This document shows, piece by piece, positions 8,397 to 16,247 of a stretch of DNA of 35,108 nucleotides (within the stretch, counting starts at the first letter, position 1; each line of letters opens with the position of its first letter). The DNA lies in assembly GCA_035296965.1 (NCBI GenBank), contig DATGZX010000123.1, positions 1 to 35,108 of the forward strand. Reading direction: 5' to 3'. The stretch comes from DATGZX01 sp035296965 (GTDB lineage Bacteria; Planctomycetota; Planctomycetia; Gemmatales; Gemmataceae). A program made the position numbers and the translations under genes. The notes under the pieces were generated by a model. The model was not told the origin of the DNA. It did not search any database and was given only the letters and a program-made list of their open reading frames with translations.

Positions 8397-8540
8397 TTTG
8401 TCCGAGAAGCCCCTCTCCACCGTACTCGGGGGAGAGGGGTTGGGGGTGAGGGGGCTCAGGGAACCTTCGGTAGTCTAAAACCCTCACCCCCGACCCCTCT
8501 CCCTTGAGTACAAGGGAGAAGGGAGAGCTTGTCGGACAGA
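8397..8540. repeat. Large palindromic MITE-like repeat (GGGGAGAGGGGT family)
   Basis: Two arms of about 57-60 bases in inverted orientation flank a roughly 27-base spacer. Left arm elements, in order: TGTCCGAGAAGC, GTACTCGGGGGAGAGGGGTT, GGGGGTGAGGG; the right arm carries the complement of each with a few changes (TGTCCGACAAGC, GTACTCAAGGGAGAGGGG). It lies just upstream of the response-regulator gene. The shape is that of a non-autonomous palindromic element; no transposase is inside. Confidence 0.85.
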
Positions 8541-8667
8541 CTCTTAGCCGGTTGTGGGCGAGCCTCCGGCACCAGGCGGTATTATAGCGACAGGAACGGC
8601 CGCGCGCAGAGATCGGCTAAGTCGGGCAGATCCGGAGCTGTAGCGCAAATCCGGAGGAAGAAGCCGG

Positions 8668-8769
8668 CTATATCACCGTGCTTGATTCGGCAGCTACGTA
8701 GGACAGATTTCCAATCTGTCCGGTCAGGTTGGAAACCTGACCTACAGCCAAATGCCGCACCTTATTTAG
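8668..8769. repeat. Nested palindromic repeat, copy B (GACAGATT/GTCAGGTT core)
   Basis: The left end CTATATCACCGTGCTTGATT is followed by CGGCAGC and then two head-to-tail hairpins, GGACAGATTTCCAATCTGTCC and GGTCAGGTTGGAAACCTGACC, described here by position: 8701-8720 and 8721-8741. The right end is degraded (about 8745-8769) compared with the other copies. The reverse complement of copy C at 15538-15641 matches it almost throughout. Confidence 0.85.
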
Positions 8770-8890
8770 ATTGAAATGGGGACAACAAGAAAATGGGGCG
8801 ACTTTCAGCCGCCGAACGGACGAAGGTGCCGGCTGGGACGACCCAGGGCACCTTCGAGGAAAGCCGTGAAAACGCCTGAACGCGTTTTGG

Positions 8891-9667
8891 TTAATTGCAG
8901 AATTCGGGCTGACGCTTGGATAACTGCGCCTGAAGACGGGCAACGATGCTGGAATGCATCTGGCTGACCCGCGATTCGCTCAGGTCGAGCGTCGCGCCGA
9001 TCTCCTTCATGGTCATGTCTTCGTAATAGTAGAGAATGATGATGAGACGTTCGTTGCGATTGAGGCCGCGCGTCACGAGCCGCATGAGGTCTCGATTTTG
9101 TAGACGATGCGTTGGATCCTCGGCTTTCTTGTCTTCGAGGATGTCGATCTCGCGAACGTCCTTGTAGCTGTCGGTCTCATACCATTTCTTGTTCAGACTG
9201 ACCAGGCTCACGGCCGTGGCATCACCCATCATTTTGTCCAGTTCATCGAGGGAGATGCCCATTCGGGCGGCCATTTCCTCGGGCCGCGGCGGCCGTCCAT
9301 GTTCAGCTTCGAGCGTTTTGCGGGCCTCTTCGAGCTTGCTGGCTCGGCTGCGTACCAACCGAGGAACCCAGTCCATGGTCCGCAATTCATCGAGCATCGC
9401 TCCTCGGATGCGCGGCACGCAGTACGTCTCGAATTTCACGCCGCGTTCCAGATCGAAGGCATCGATAGCGTCCATCAAACCAAAGACGCCGGCACTGATC
9501 AGGTCATCGAGATCGACTCCTTCCGGCAATCGCGACCAAATGCGCTCGGCATTATATTTCACCAGAGGCAGGTAATGCTCAACCAGGCGGTTGCGAAGCT
9601 CGACCGTCGGTTGAGCCCGGTAGTCATGCCAAAGCTGCTGGACATCCACGTCCACTCGCGTCACCAT
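8891..9667 (-). CDS. RNA polymerase sigma factor, FliA/WhiG (sigma-28) family
   Basis: A 258-residue alternative sigma factor that directs RNA polymerase to a dedicated promoter class. Regions in order: sigma 1.2/2 with LVEHYLPLVKYNAERIW, LDDLISAGVFGLMDAIDAF and FETYCVPRIRGAMLDELR (about 25-100), sigma 3 with RPPRPEEMAARMGISLDEL, and sigma 4 with NERLIIILYYYEDMTMKEIG followed by the helix-turn-helix LDLSESRVSQMHSSI. The RGAMLDELR motif and the spacing fit the FliA/WhiG group rather than SigA or ECF. The ATG at 9667 has a near-perfect GGGAGGAG ribosome site five bases upstream, which excludes the longer open frame. No anti-sigma (FlgM-like) or flagellar gene is adjacent, so its regulon is unknown. 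A stable hairpin lies upstream at 9736-9769. Confidence 0.93.
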   Translation of the reverse strand: MVTRVDVDVQQLWHDYRAQPTVELRNRLVEHYLPLVKYNAERIWSRLPEGVDLDDLISAGVFGLMDAIDAFDLERGVKFETYCVPRIRGAMLDELRTMDWVPRLVRSRASKLEEARKTLEAEHGRPPRPEEMAARMGISLDELDKMMGDATAVSLVSLNKKWYETDSYKDVREIDILEDKKAEDPTHRLQNRDLMRLVTRGLNRNERLIIILYYYEDMTMKEIGATLDLSESRVSQMHSSIVARLQAQLSKRQPEFCN

Positions 9668-10437
9668 GAACTCCTCCCTGATGTTAGGCAAGCGGCGCCG
9701 GCCTGACTCGCTCGCACAGCCCTGCACGTTGTTGGTCTCGCCTGCGACGATGTTGTGTCGCCGGCGAGAGCAGCGTGAAAAGCTGTGAGATCGGGCGTCC
9801 CCCCGGACGCCGGGCAGAAAAGGAGAGATGGGAAAACTGCCTTTGCGTGCTGGAAACGCTCACGGCCCACCATCTTGACCCAGATGTGTCGGCGCAACGT
9901 TTTATGCCAGCAGAGCCCCCTCCGAAGCCGGCAGGACCTGAGACCGTGGTTCCGTCCGACAACTCCCCAAGCTGCCGGAACTGCTCCACTGCCGGAGCAA
10001 TCTGCCCGCGGTTCTCGCCATCCTGACTCGGTTCGGGATTTGGCTCCCCCGATGGAAAGGGTGTTCCCGACTCCCCGCTTGCCGAACCCCGTCCTTTACG
10101 ATCCCAAAGTGGATCGCTCGCTTGGTTGTTATCGACCACTAAATATCCCGCCCTGCAACAAAAGTCTCCTGATTGTGAAGAGTGTCGATTTTCCTGTCCT
10201 CATCAATGGTTCCTTCCTCGAGAAAGATACTCCCTTTCCCGCCCCCCGCACTGCGCACGCATCGTGCTCAGTGCGCACCGCCTCCCCATCAGGAGAAGCG
10301 CATCGCCTCCGCACGCGAGCAATTGGCATTGCCCAAGGAGGCGCCGCAGCCTTACGCCGGCCGCGCGCTGGATCTTTCTCGAAAATGCGGAAAAGTGAGT
10401 GGGAGGCTCATACGTTATGGAAGCCTGCCCGTCAAGA
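9668..10437. other. About 770 bases without a convincing gene
   Basis: Between the sigma-factor start and the kinase-fusion stop. It holds two hairpins (9736-9769 and 9794-9811) in the sigma leader or promoter area. Open frames exist on both strands, including one of 151 codons on the minus strand ending at 9684, but they are low-complexity (Gly, Ser, Pro, Arg) without recognisable motifs. No tRNA or terminator was seen. Confidence 0.5.
9736..9769 (-). promoter_or_regulatory. Stable hairpin in the sigma-factor leader region
   Basis: TCTCGCCTGCGAC (9736-9748) pairs with GTCGCCGGCGAGA (9757-9769), 12 of 13 positions, around the eight-base loop GATGTTGT. It ends 69 bases before the FliA-family start codon. 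No T-run follows on either strand, so it is more likely a leader structure or protein site than a terminator. Whether it is transcribed is unknown. Confidence 0.4.
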
Positions 10438-12819
10438 TCATGTGGGGGTGTCGCGATAGATGCGTTCGAACTCGCGTTCGCACATCGCATAGGCGCGCAA
10501 GAGGATAGGATCAAACTGACCGTTGGAATCTTGCAGGAGAATACGGCTCGCCTCCGCATGAGTCAGAGCGGGCTTGTGGAAGCGCTGGCGGCGCAGCGCG
10601 TCGTAGACATCTGCCAGGGCCACCAGCCGGGCCGCAGGTGGGATGGCATCTCCGACCAGCCTGTCGGGATAGCCGTTGCCGTCGTAGCGCTCGTGGTGGT
10701 GCCGGACAATAGCCGAGGCCATGCTCAAGAATTCCAACGATTCTCCATGTTCGTGCGCGATGGCCTCGAGAATCTGATCGCCGATGACAGGATGTGTTTC
10801 CATCAGCTGGCGCTCGGCGGGGGAAAGCTTGCCAGGCTTGGTCAGGATCTGTTCCGGCAGGCCGATCTTACCGATGTCGTGCAAGGGAACACAACGCTCT
10901 AACTGATGGAGGAAGCTGCTGTTTATCAGCCTTTCCCAACTTGGCTGTGTTGCGGCGCATGCAGCCAGCAGGCGAGAATATTGTTGCAGGCGGCCGAGAT
11001 GGCTGGCCGTCTCCCCTTCCCGCGATTCCGCCATTTTGGCCATGGCGAACAGCAGGGCGTCCTGCGCGCGGCGGACGTCGATGGTGCGTGCCTCGAGGCT
11101 TTTCTCCAACTGGCGGTTTAGCGTGGAGAAATGACTCGCGAGGTGGTCGGCGCGGTCTTGCGCTTCTTTCAACGATAGGGCGTGCTCCACTCTGCCCCGG
11201 AGTTGTAAGGGGCCGAAGGGTTTGGGGATGTAGTCGTCCGCGCCGCGGGGAAGCGCCTCGGCGAGATCGTCGTGATCGCCGCGGCCGGACACAACGATGA
11301 TCTTGAAGTTGCGCCCTACGGGACGCTCGCGCACCCGGCGGCAGACCTCGTAGCCGTCCATGTCGGGCAAGTTCAAATCCAGAAGCAAGAGGTCGAAGGA
11401 TTGCTGAGCACACGCGGCTAGGGCAGCCGCAGCATCTTGGGCTTCGTCGCAACTACATCCTAGGGGCTCGAGAACTCTTCGCGCCATGCTGCGAACCGGT
11501 GCCTCGTCATCCACGATGAGCACACGCTTCTGCGGCCGGGTCTGCTGCGGTGCGACCGTCAAACTCGCGTCCGCCGCCGCCTCCGGCGCCGGTTGGACAG
11601 CAGTCGTTTGCGCCGCGTGTTGGCCGGCAGTCGGAATCCGCGCGTTGAGTGTCGAACAGGGTCCGGCAAACTCCAAAAGGGCGCTCATGACCGCGAACGG
11701 CGACTGTGGACGGCCTGCTGGATCCTTATCAAGCAGGTTAGCAACCAGTGCATCGAGTGCTTCGGGGGCATCCGGCCGCAAGGCCCTCAAGCGCCTTGGC
11801 CAGCTGGTTTGCAGCTTGCGCATCGCTTCCGCTACCGAGCGTGATGCAGGGTAGGGGGCTTCGCCCGTCAACAACCAGAAGAGCGTCGCGCCCAGCCCGT
11901 AGATATCTGCGCGTCCGTCGACCGAGGAAGGGTCGATGCTCTGCTCGGGGGCCATGAAACCCAGTGTGCCCAAGATAGCTAAAGGATTCGTCAGCCGGCT
12001 CGAAAACTGCCGGGCCAACCCAAAATCGACCAGCTTTACTTGCCGCTCATTGGTGAGCAGCAGGTTCGATGGTTTCACATCTCTGTGGATCAGATGATGA
12101 TCGTGGGCTTCCTGAAGTCCCAGCGCTGCTTGCCGCACCCATGTACACGCCTGATCGAAGGTTACCTGGCCATACTTGACCACGTAATCTTCGAGATCGC
12201 CGCCCGGCACCAGTTCCATGACCAGGTAGAGAAGGGCGGGCATGCCGGGCCCGGGCCCAGGCAATTGCCCCGCATCGAAGGCCGTGACAACGTTGGGATG
12301 GTGCAAGTCGGCGAGGAGGCGCATCTCGTTGCAAAACCGCTCCAGCAAGTCGGCCGGACAACCTTCCTCCACTGGAAGCACTTTGACCGCGACGCGGCGC
12401 TGCATGAGCGTGTGCTCCGCCAAAAACACCACGCCCATCGAACCGGATCCTAAACGATTTAACACCCGATGGTTTCCCAGGAGGAGCCCGTGGGTCGTGC
12501 CCGCCATCACCCTGTCGAGCTGATAACTTGTCAGGAGACCGGCGCGGACAAGTGCGCGACCCATGGCTTCTGCGCTCGCGCATTCCGAGATTTGAGCGTT
12601 ATTTCGAGTCAGAAAACCATCGACAGCAGCTGAACTGATCAGGTTCAGGCGGATGAGCTGGTCGAGGAAATCCCGAGAAACACTCGCTAGCGACGGTCCG
12701 GCCAAGCCTGGCGAATCCGCGGATATGAACTTGTGATCAGGAGCGGGACCCGAGGAAGGGCCGGGGGCTTGCCAAACGGCTTGTTTTCCGGTCTTCGACT
12801 CGAGGCGCGGGCTCTTCAT
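10438..12819 (-). CDS. Ser/Thr kinase - receiver - HD-GYP fusion protein
   Basis: A 793-residue cytoplasmic signalling protein with three modules. A helical N-terminal region (about 45-110, ALVRAGLLTSYQLDRVMAG) typical of planctomycete kinases leads into a Hanks kinase (118-385): LGSGSMGVVFLAE, Lys146 in VAVKVL, HRDVKPSN with Asp247, DFGLAR with Asp265, GTLGFMAPEQ. After an Ala/Gln-rich linker comes a receiver (432-550): VLIVDDE with Asp437/438, phospho-acceptor Asp481 in LLLLDLNLPDMDG, Lys533 in IPKPF. The C-terminal HD-GYP domain (580-785) has His607, HDIGK (His647, Asp648), HHHERYDGNGYP (707-718) and ARLVALADVYDAL, so cyclic-di-GMP phosphodiesterase activity is expected. All key residues of all three modules are intact. 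The ATG at 12819 is used; the open frame runs on upstream into the opposite-strand cytochrome gene, which is not credible. There is no membrane helix. Confidence 0.93.
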   Translation of the reverse strand: MKSPRLESKTGKQAVWQAPGPSSGPAPDHKFISADSPGLAGPSLASVSRDFLDQLIRLNLISSAAVDGFLTRNNAQISECASAEAMGRALVRAGLLTSYQLDRVMAGTTHGLLLGNHRVLNRLGSGSMGVVFLAEHTLMQRRVAVKVLPVEEGCPADLLERFCNEMRLLADLHHPNVVTAFDAGQLPGPGPGMPALLYLVMELVPGGDLEDYVVKYGQVTFDQACTWVRQAALGLQEAHDHHLIHRDVKPSNLLLTNERQVKLVDFGLARQFSSRLTNPLAILGTLGFMAPEQSIDPSSVDGRADIYGLGATLFWLLTGEAPYPASRSVAEAMRKLQTSWPRRLRALRPDAPEALDALVANLLDKDPAGRPQSPFAVMSALLEFAGPCSTLNARIPTAGQHAAQTTAVQPAPEAAADASLTVAPQQTRPQKRVLIVDDEAPVRSMARRVLEPLGCSCDEAQDAAAALAACAQQSFDLLLLDLNLPDMDGYEVCRRVRERPVGRNFKIIVVSGRGDHDDLAEALPRGADDYIPKPFGPLQLRGRVEHALSLKEAQDRADHLASHFSTLNRQLEKSLEARTIDVRRAQDALLFAMAKMAESREGETASHLGRLQQYSRLLAACAATQPSWERLINSSFLHQLERCVPLHDIGKIGLPEQILTKPGKLSPAERQLMETHPVIGDQILEAIAHEHGESLEFLSMASAIVRHHHERYDGNGYPDRLVGDAIPPAARLVALADVYDALRRQRFHKPALTHAEASRILLQDSNGQFDPILLRAYAMCEREFERIYRDTPT

Positions 12820-13109
12820 AGTGCGGAATCTCCGCCAGACATGGGCGAATGGTGGGCAAACGGCATGGCTCTGACAGGGAGAAAGGTACCGGACCAATAG
12901 GGTACAGCTCATAGGGGAGGCCAGCAGAAGCTTAGGTCGGGAATGAAGTCCGGGCAAAAGGACCGCGCGACCGAGGCGAGAAAAATCGATGAAAGCCCAG
13001 CTTTCATACTCTCCGGGAAAAGTGGCCGAACCTCTTGCAATGGGAGCGCCCCTCTTTATCATGAGATAGCTTGGGAAAGTGTCCCCGTAAATGTAAGAAG
13101 GAGTGACAG

Positions 13110-13715
13110 ATGCAGATGTATTCACGCATGCTGGTTTCCGGAGCAGTTTTGCTGGCCCTGGGTGCCTGGTCGCTGGCGGCCAACAATCGTGGTTTAGCGG
13201 ATGATTCTGCCGGCGTGAGCGGTCAAGTACAAAAGGTTGCCGACGCACTCGGCAAGGGCGATGCCGACCAGGCGAAGAAACTGGCCGCTGAGATTGCCAA
13301 GTCGACGGAGACCGAAGATTTCATGGGACTCATGGCGTTGCGCCGGGCGAAGACGAAGAAGCCGGTGTTCGGCGTCGGTGCCAAGCCGGGCGCCGTCACT
13401 CCCGACGGCATCGAGGCGCTGATCATGGCTCTGAGCAAACGGCCCGACAAAAAGCTGATCGACAAGAATGCCGAGGCACTGGCGGTCTTGGCCCATCGCG
13501 TGGAAGCGATTGCCCTGGTGGCTTCGGCCAAAGTCCCGGAAAAAGACGAAGGGCAGAAGAAGAAAAAGGACTGGCTGGAATGGTCCAGCGACATGGGAAA
13601 GTCGGCCAAGGAACTGGCGAAGGCGGCTGAGGCGAAAAGCTTGCCAGAGGTGAAGGCTGCTGCCGCGAAACTCACCTCCACCTGCAACAATTGCCACGGC
13701 GTCTTCCGCGACTAG
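13110..13715 (+). CDS. Exported cytochrome c'-like monohaem protein
   Basis: A 201-residue exported protein. The signal segment is MLVSGAVLLALGAWSLA (about residues 7-24). The mature protein is helical, Ala/Lys-rich and ends in a single CNNCH haem-binding motif (Cys192, Cys195, His196), five residues from the C-terminus. A helical bundle with the haem motif at the extreme C-terminus is the layout of class II cytochromes c (c' family), which bind NO or CO or carry electrons; the assignment rests on layout, not on a search. The start at 13110 follows GGAG in GAAGGAGTG. It is divergent from the kinase fusion (290 bases between starts) and is closed by a strong terminator at 13755-13798. A Lys-rich loop (GQKKKKDW) occurs about residue 150. 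Confidence 0.82.
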   Translation: MQMYSRMLVSGAVLLALGAWSLAANNRGLADDSAGVSGQVQKVADALGKGDADQAKKLAAEIAKSTETEDFMGLMALRRAKTKKPVFGVGAKPGAVTPDGIEALIMALSKRPDKKLIDKNAEALAVLAHRVEAIALVASAKVPEKDEGQKKKKDWLEWSSDMGKSAKELAKAAEAKSLPEVKAAAAKLTSTCNNCHGVFRD

Positions 13716-13754
13716 CCGACGCCCTCGGGAAGAACAAACGCGTTTTTCAAATAC

Positions 13755-13798
13755 AAAAGGCTGGGGCAATTTCGAAGCCGCCCCAGCCTTTGTTTTTT
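13755..13798 (+). terminator. Rho-independent terminator after the cytochrome gene
   Basis: AAAGGCTGGGGC (13756-13767) and GCCCCAGCCTTT (13780-13791) form a 12-bp perfect stem around a 12-base loop, followed by GTTTTTT. The complementary strand also ends T-rich (TTTTGTATTTG), so it may serve the converging membrane-protein gene too. Confidence 0.88.
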
Positions 13799-13854
13799 AT
13801 CTCTGCTAATCATTCACGACGTGCAGCCAAGAAGAATTCGCCACAGATAGCTCT

Positions 13855-14352
13855 TCAGTGGTGCCCATTCCGTTGGCTGCGCAGGCGGGCCAGCTCCCCT
13901 TCCAGCATCGCCTTCCGGTCCTCTCGGATCTGCCGCAGTTGGCGCTTGCCGTAACGGCGGATCGCCATGAAATCTACGCCGGCAAGAACGATGATGATGA
14001 AAAGCACCAGAGTAAAGCTGCCCCAATAAATGCGATACACATTGAAAAACCGCGCCTGTTCCTGATCCAGGGGCACCTTGACTCCCTGCTCACGATTAGC
14101 CTCGCCCTGTTTTGCCAATTGGTCGGCGGCTCCCTCCACGTAGAAAGAGCCGGCAAACAACCCCGCCAAGATCACCATGAGACCCGAACAGACTAGGCGG
14201 CGCCACGCTTGACTTCGAACGAAGCGCCGCTCCTCCGGATCAAGGGCCGACAAAGTGCGCAGGGTTTGCACCTGTCGCCAAAGGAAGTAACCCGCCATGG
14301 CCAGCAGAATAACGACCAGGCAGATAGTGAAAATGATTTGAGAGAGTTCCAC
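13855..14352 (-). CDS. Small membrane protein, three predicted helices, unknown function
   Basis: A 165-residue protein I do not recognise. Membrane helices are visible at about residues 6-25 (IIFTICLVVILLAMAGYFL), 54-72 (VCSGLMVILAGLFAGSF) and 108-128 (YWGSFTLVLFIIIVLAGVDF). Between the first two is a basic cytoplasmic-like stretch (LDPEERRFVRSQAWRR), and the tail is a basic amphipathic helix (RQLRQIREDRKAMLEGELARL). The start is a GTG at 14352, with AAGG about nine bases upstream. It converges on the cytochrome terminator and lies 83 bases downstream of the M28-like gene on the same strand, so the two may share a transcript. Any function would be a guess. Confidence 0.75.
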   Translation of the reverse strand: MELSQIIFTICLVVILLAMAGYFLWRQVQTLRTLSALDPEERRFVRSQAWRRLVCSGLMVILAGLFAGSFYVEGAADQLAKQGEANREQGVKVPLDQEQARFFNVYRIYWGSFTLVLFIIIVLAGVDFMAIRRYGKRQLRQIREDRKAMLEGELARLRSQRNGHH

Positions 14353-14435
14353 CGGTGCAACCTTCGTCGAGCATTATCGAAACGATGGGCTTACCCGACG
14401 ATTCTGGGGACTTGGCCCGCCGTTGCTGCAGTTCT

Positions 14436-15443
14436 TTACTTGACGCGTTGAAGCCAAATACTGATCACCTTGGCTACCTGGATCATCCCGTGGTCCGAGC
14501 AGTTGGCAGGTACATCGCTCAACCGATGCCAGTGCGGATATTCGAATCCGAAAGACGGGTCGGTGCGCACGCTGGGGATGATGTCCACCGCCGGGATGCC
14601 GGCTTGATTGAGGGCAACGTGGTCATCCTGTACGCCTTCGCCGACCTTGTTCTCGAATGCAGTGCAGTTCTGCTCGGCCGCGATTGCCCAAAGGTCCCGA
14701 ACCAAGGCGCCTGCCTGCATCATGGAATGTTGCTCCGCGGGGAAATGGCAGTTCTTGCCGGCAATCATGTCGAGGAGCACGGCCCCAATGTAGCGTTTTC
14801 CAGCGCGATTCTGGCGGTAGATCTTTCCGAAATGCTCCGAACCGAAGAAGTACTTGTCCACCTTGGGTTCGAAAATGTACTCCTCGCCGTCGAAGAGAAC
14901 GAAATCGACGCCGACCTTCGTCTTCAGCTCCTTCATATGATTCGCCATTTCCATGAGGAAGGCGACGCCCGAGCCGCCGTCATTGGCGCTCAAAAACGGC
15001 TGCGTCCATTTCCGGCGATCCTCTTCCTGGTCGGCGATGGGACGGGTGTCGTAATGCGCGCAAACGATCACGCGCCGTTCCACATCCGGGTTCCACGAAG
15101 CGATCAGGTTGGCCATGTCAACCTTTTGCTGCTGGCTATGCTGTTGCGCGGTGAATCGTTGCAATTCGACCTTGGCGTCGCGGGCTTCGAAGTGCTTTCG
15201 AATCAGCTCTTGCTGTTTGCGCATTCCCTCGGTGCCGCTGATGCGGGGACCGATCTTGCAGATCGCCTCCAGGTAGCCCAGGGCCCGCTGGCCGTCGAAG
15301 GCCGCCGGTTGAATGGCCGGTGGCGATTCCCTGTCCTGGGCAAAAGTGTCACGTTCCTGCGGCGCCTTGAGCACGCGGAAGCCTCCCAGGGACAGGCCGG
15401 CAGCGACCACGATGAACACCGAAGCAACCGCCAACCTTGGCAT
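14436..15443 (-). CDS. M28-family zinc protein, glutaminyl-cyclase-like
   Basis: A 335-residue protein with an N-terminal membrane or signal segment (LAVASVFIVVAAGLSLGGF, about 4-22), so it acts outside the cytoplasm. The M28 fold motifs are in order: AHYDTRP (His130), SANDGGSGVAF (Asp155), FDGEEY (Glu187/188), VLLDMIAG (Asp225) and YPHWHRLSD (His306). This set, with a single-zinc spacing and the long region between, resembles glutaminyl-peptide cyclotransferases (pyroglutamate formation at N-termini) as well as M28 aminopeptidases; the sequence alone does not decide. The ATG at 15443 follows GGGAGG nine bases upstream; an earlier TTG at 15470 is less likely. Neighbours give no substrate hint. 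Confidence 0.87.
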   Translation of the reverse strand: MPRLAVASVFIVVAAGLSLGGFRVLKAPQERDTFAQDRESPPAIQPAAFDGQRALGYLEAICKIGPRISGTEGMRKQQELIRKHFEARDAKVELQRFTAQQHSQQQKVDMANLIASWNPDVERRVIVCAHYDTRPIADQEEDRRKWTQPFLSANDGGSGVAFLMEMANHMKELKTKVGVDFVLFDGEEYIFEPKVDKYFFGSEHFGKIYRQNRAGKRYIGAVLLDMIAGKNCHFPAEQHSMMQAGALVRDLWAIAAEQNCTAFENKVGEGVQDDHVALNQAGIPAVDIIPSVRTDPSFGFEYPHWHRLSDVPANCSDHGMIQVAKVISIWLQRVK

Positions 15444-15537
15444 GATTGTCGCCCTCCCAGCAAATGCCAATGAACAGCAATTCCATTCGCGATTGTACTC
15501 TTGGACAGCGCGCGGAGCGAGATGGGTTTTTCGAAGT

Positions 15538-15641
15538 CTAAATGACCGTGCGTGATTCGGCGGTGGGTCAGGTTTCCAACCTGACCGGACAGATTGGGAA
15601 ATCTGTCCTACGCCGCTGCCGAATCAAGCACGGTGATATAG
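15538..15641. repeat. Nested palindromic repeat, copy C (GTCAGGTT/GACAGATT core)
   Basis: The ends are CTAAATGACCGTGCGTGATT and, inverted, AATCAAGCACGGTGATATAG; the interior holds two hairpins, GGTCAGGTTTCCAACCTGACC and the GGACAGATT...AATCTGTCC type (15567-15587 and 15587-15609). In reverse complement it matches copy B at 8668-8769 nearly base for base over about 80 positions. It sits between the M28-like gene start and the stop of the ECF gene. Confidence 0.9.
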
Positions 15642-15674
15642 GCGATCAGCGGGACTGATGCGCAAGCTGCAGGC

Positions 15675-16247
15675 TCAGCGCAGTTTCTCGCGAAGTTTGC
15701 GGATGGCCGAGCGCATCCTGGTTTTGACCGTGCCTGCTGGAGTTTCGAGGAGACGGGCGATCTCTTCGTACGTCAGACCACAATTCTGGCGTAGGAGGAA
15801 CACCTGCCGCTCGCGGGCGTGCAAGTCCAGGATTGCGGCACGCAGATGCTCCTGCCTTTCCTTCTCCAGGAGATTCTCCAGAGGACAGGACAGCCGGCCG
15901 GGAAACATCTGGAGATCCACCGTGGGCTGCCTGCGCCGGCGCCATTGATTGCGCAGCAAGTCCTTGGCGGCATTTGCACCAATGCGCAGAATCCACGATC
16001 TTACATCGTGGATGGCTGGAATGTAGCCCCGAGCTTGCCAACAATGGACGAAGGTCACCTGCAGCGTATCCTGAGCATCTTCGTGACTGGCAAGCAGCAA
16101 GCAGAGCCGTGCAAAAAGGGCGTTCCGAACCTCGTTGAAGGCGAGGAGCAGACTTGTGTCTGGATTGTTCGAGGTTGGCAAAGTGAGAGTGATCGGCCCA
16201 GGGGGCGTACCCGGCCGTTCTCGGCGACCGGCTGCCGCCGGATTCAT
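15675..16247 (-). CDS. ECF-type RNA polymerase sigma factor
   Basis: A 190-residue extracytoplasmic-function sigma factor. Region 2 covers about residues 35-105 (FARLCLLLASHEDAQDTLQ, TFVHCWQARGYIPAIHDV, RSWILRIGANAAKDLLRNQ), and region 4 covers about 130-188 (LDLHARERQVFLLRQNCGL, TYEEIARLLETPAGTVKTRM). The helix-turn-helix is well conserved; the YEEIA-x6-GTVK pattern is diagnostic. The N-terminal 30 residues are Pro/Arg-rich and do not belong to the fold. The ATG at 16247 has GGAGG six bases upstream. No anti-sigma factor is adjacent. It is divergent from the ECF fusion at 16598, with 350 bases between them, so the two may share regulatory DNA. Confidence 0.92.
   Translation of the reverse strand: MNPAAAGRRERPGTPPGPITLTLPTSNNPDTSLLLAFNEVRNALFARLCLLLASHEDAQDTLQVTFVHCWQARGYIPAIHDVRSWILRIGANAAKDLLRNQWRRRRQPTVDLQMFPGRLSCPLENLLEKERQEHLRAAILDLHARERQVFLLRQNCGLTYEEIARLLETPAGTVKTRMRSAIRKLREKLR

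Noticed and set aside
8397..8540. Possible CRISPR array or tandem repeats
   Set aside because: There are only two inverted arms, no regularly spaced direct repeats and no cas genes.
9684..10139. A 151-codon minus-strand frame ending 17 bases before the sigma start
   Set aside because: Low-complexity Gly/Ser/Pro/Arg sequence, GTG start with only a modest ribosome site, and no recognisable motif. It is not impossible, but unsupported.
12820..13248. A 143-codon N-terminal extension of the kinase-HD-GYP frame
   Set aside because: It overlaps the start of the divergent cytochrome gene, which has a signal peptide and ribosome site; the sequence is basic and motif-free. The ATG at 12819 is used instead.
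14355..15473. A 372-codon plus-strand frame
   Set aside because: Antisense to the M28-like gene whose zinc motifs are unmistakable.
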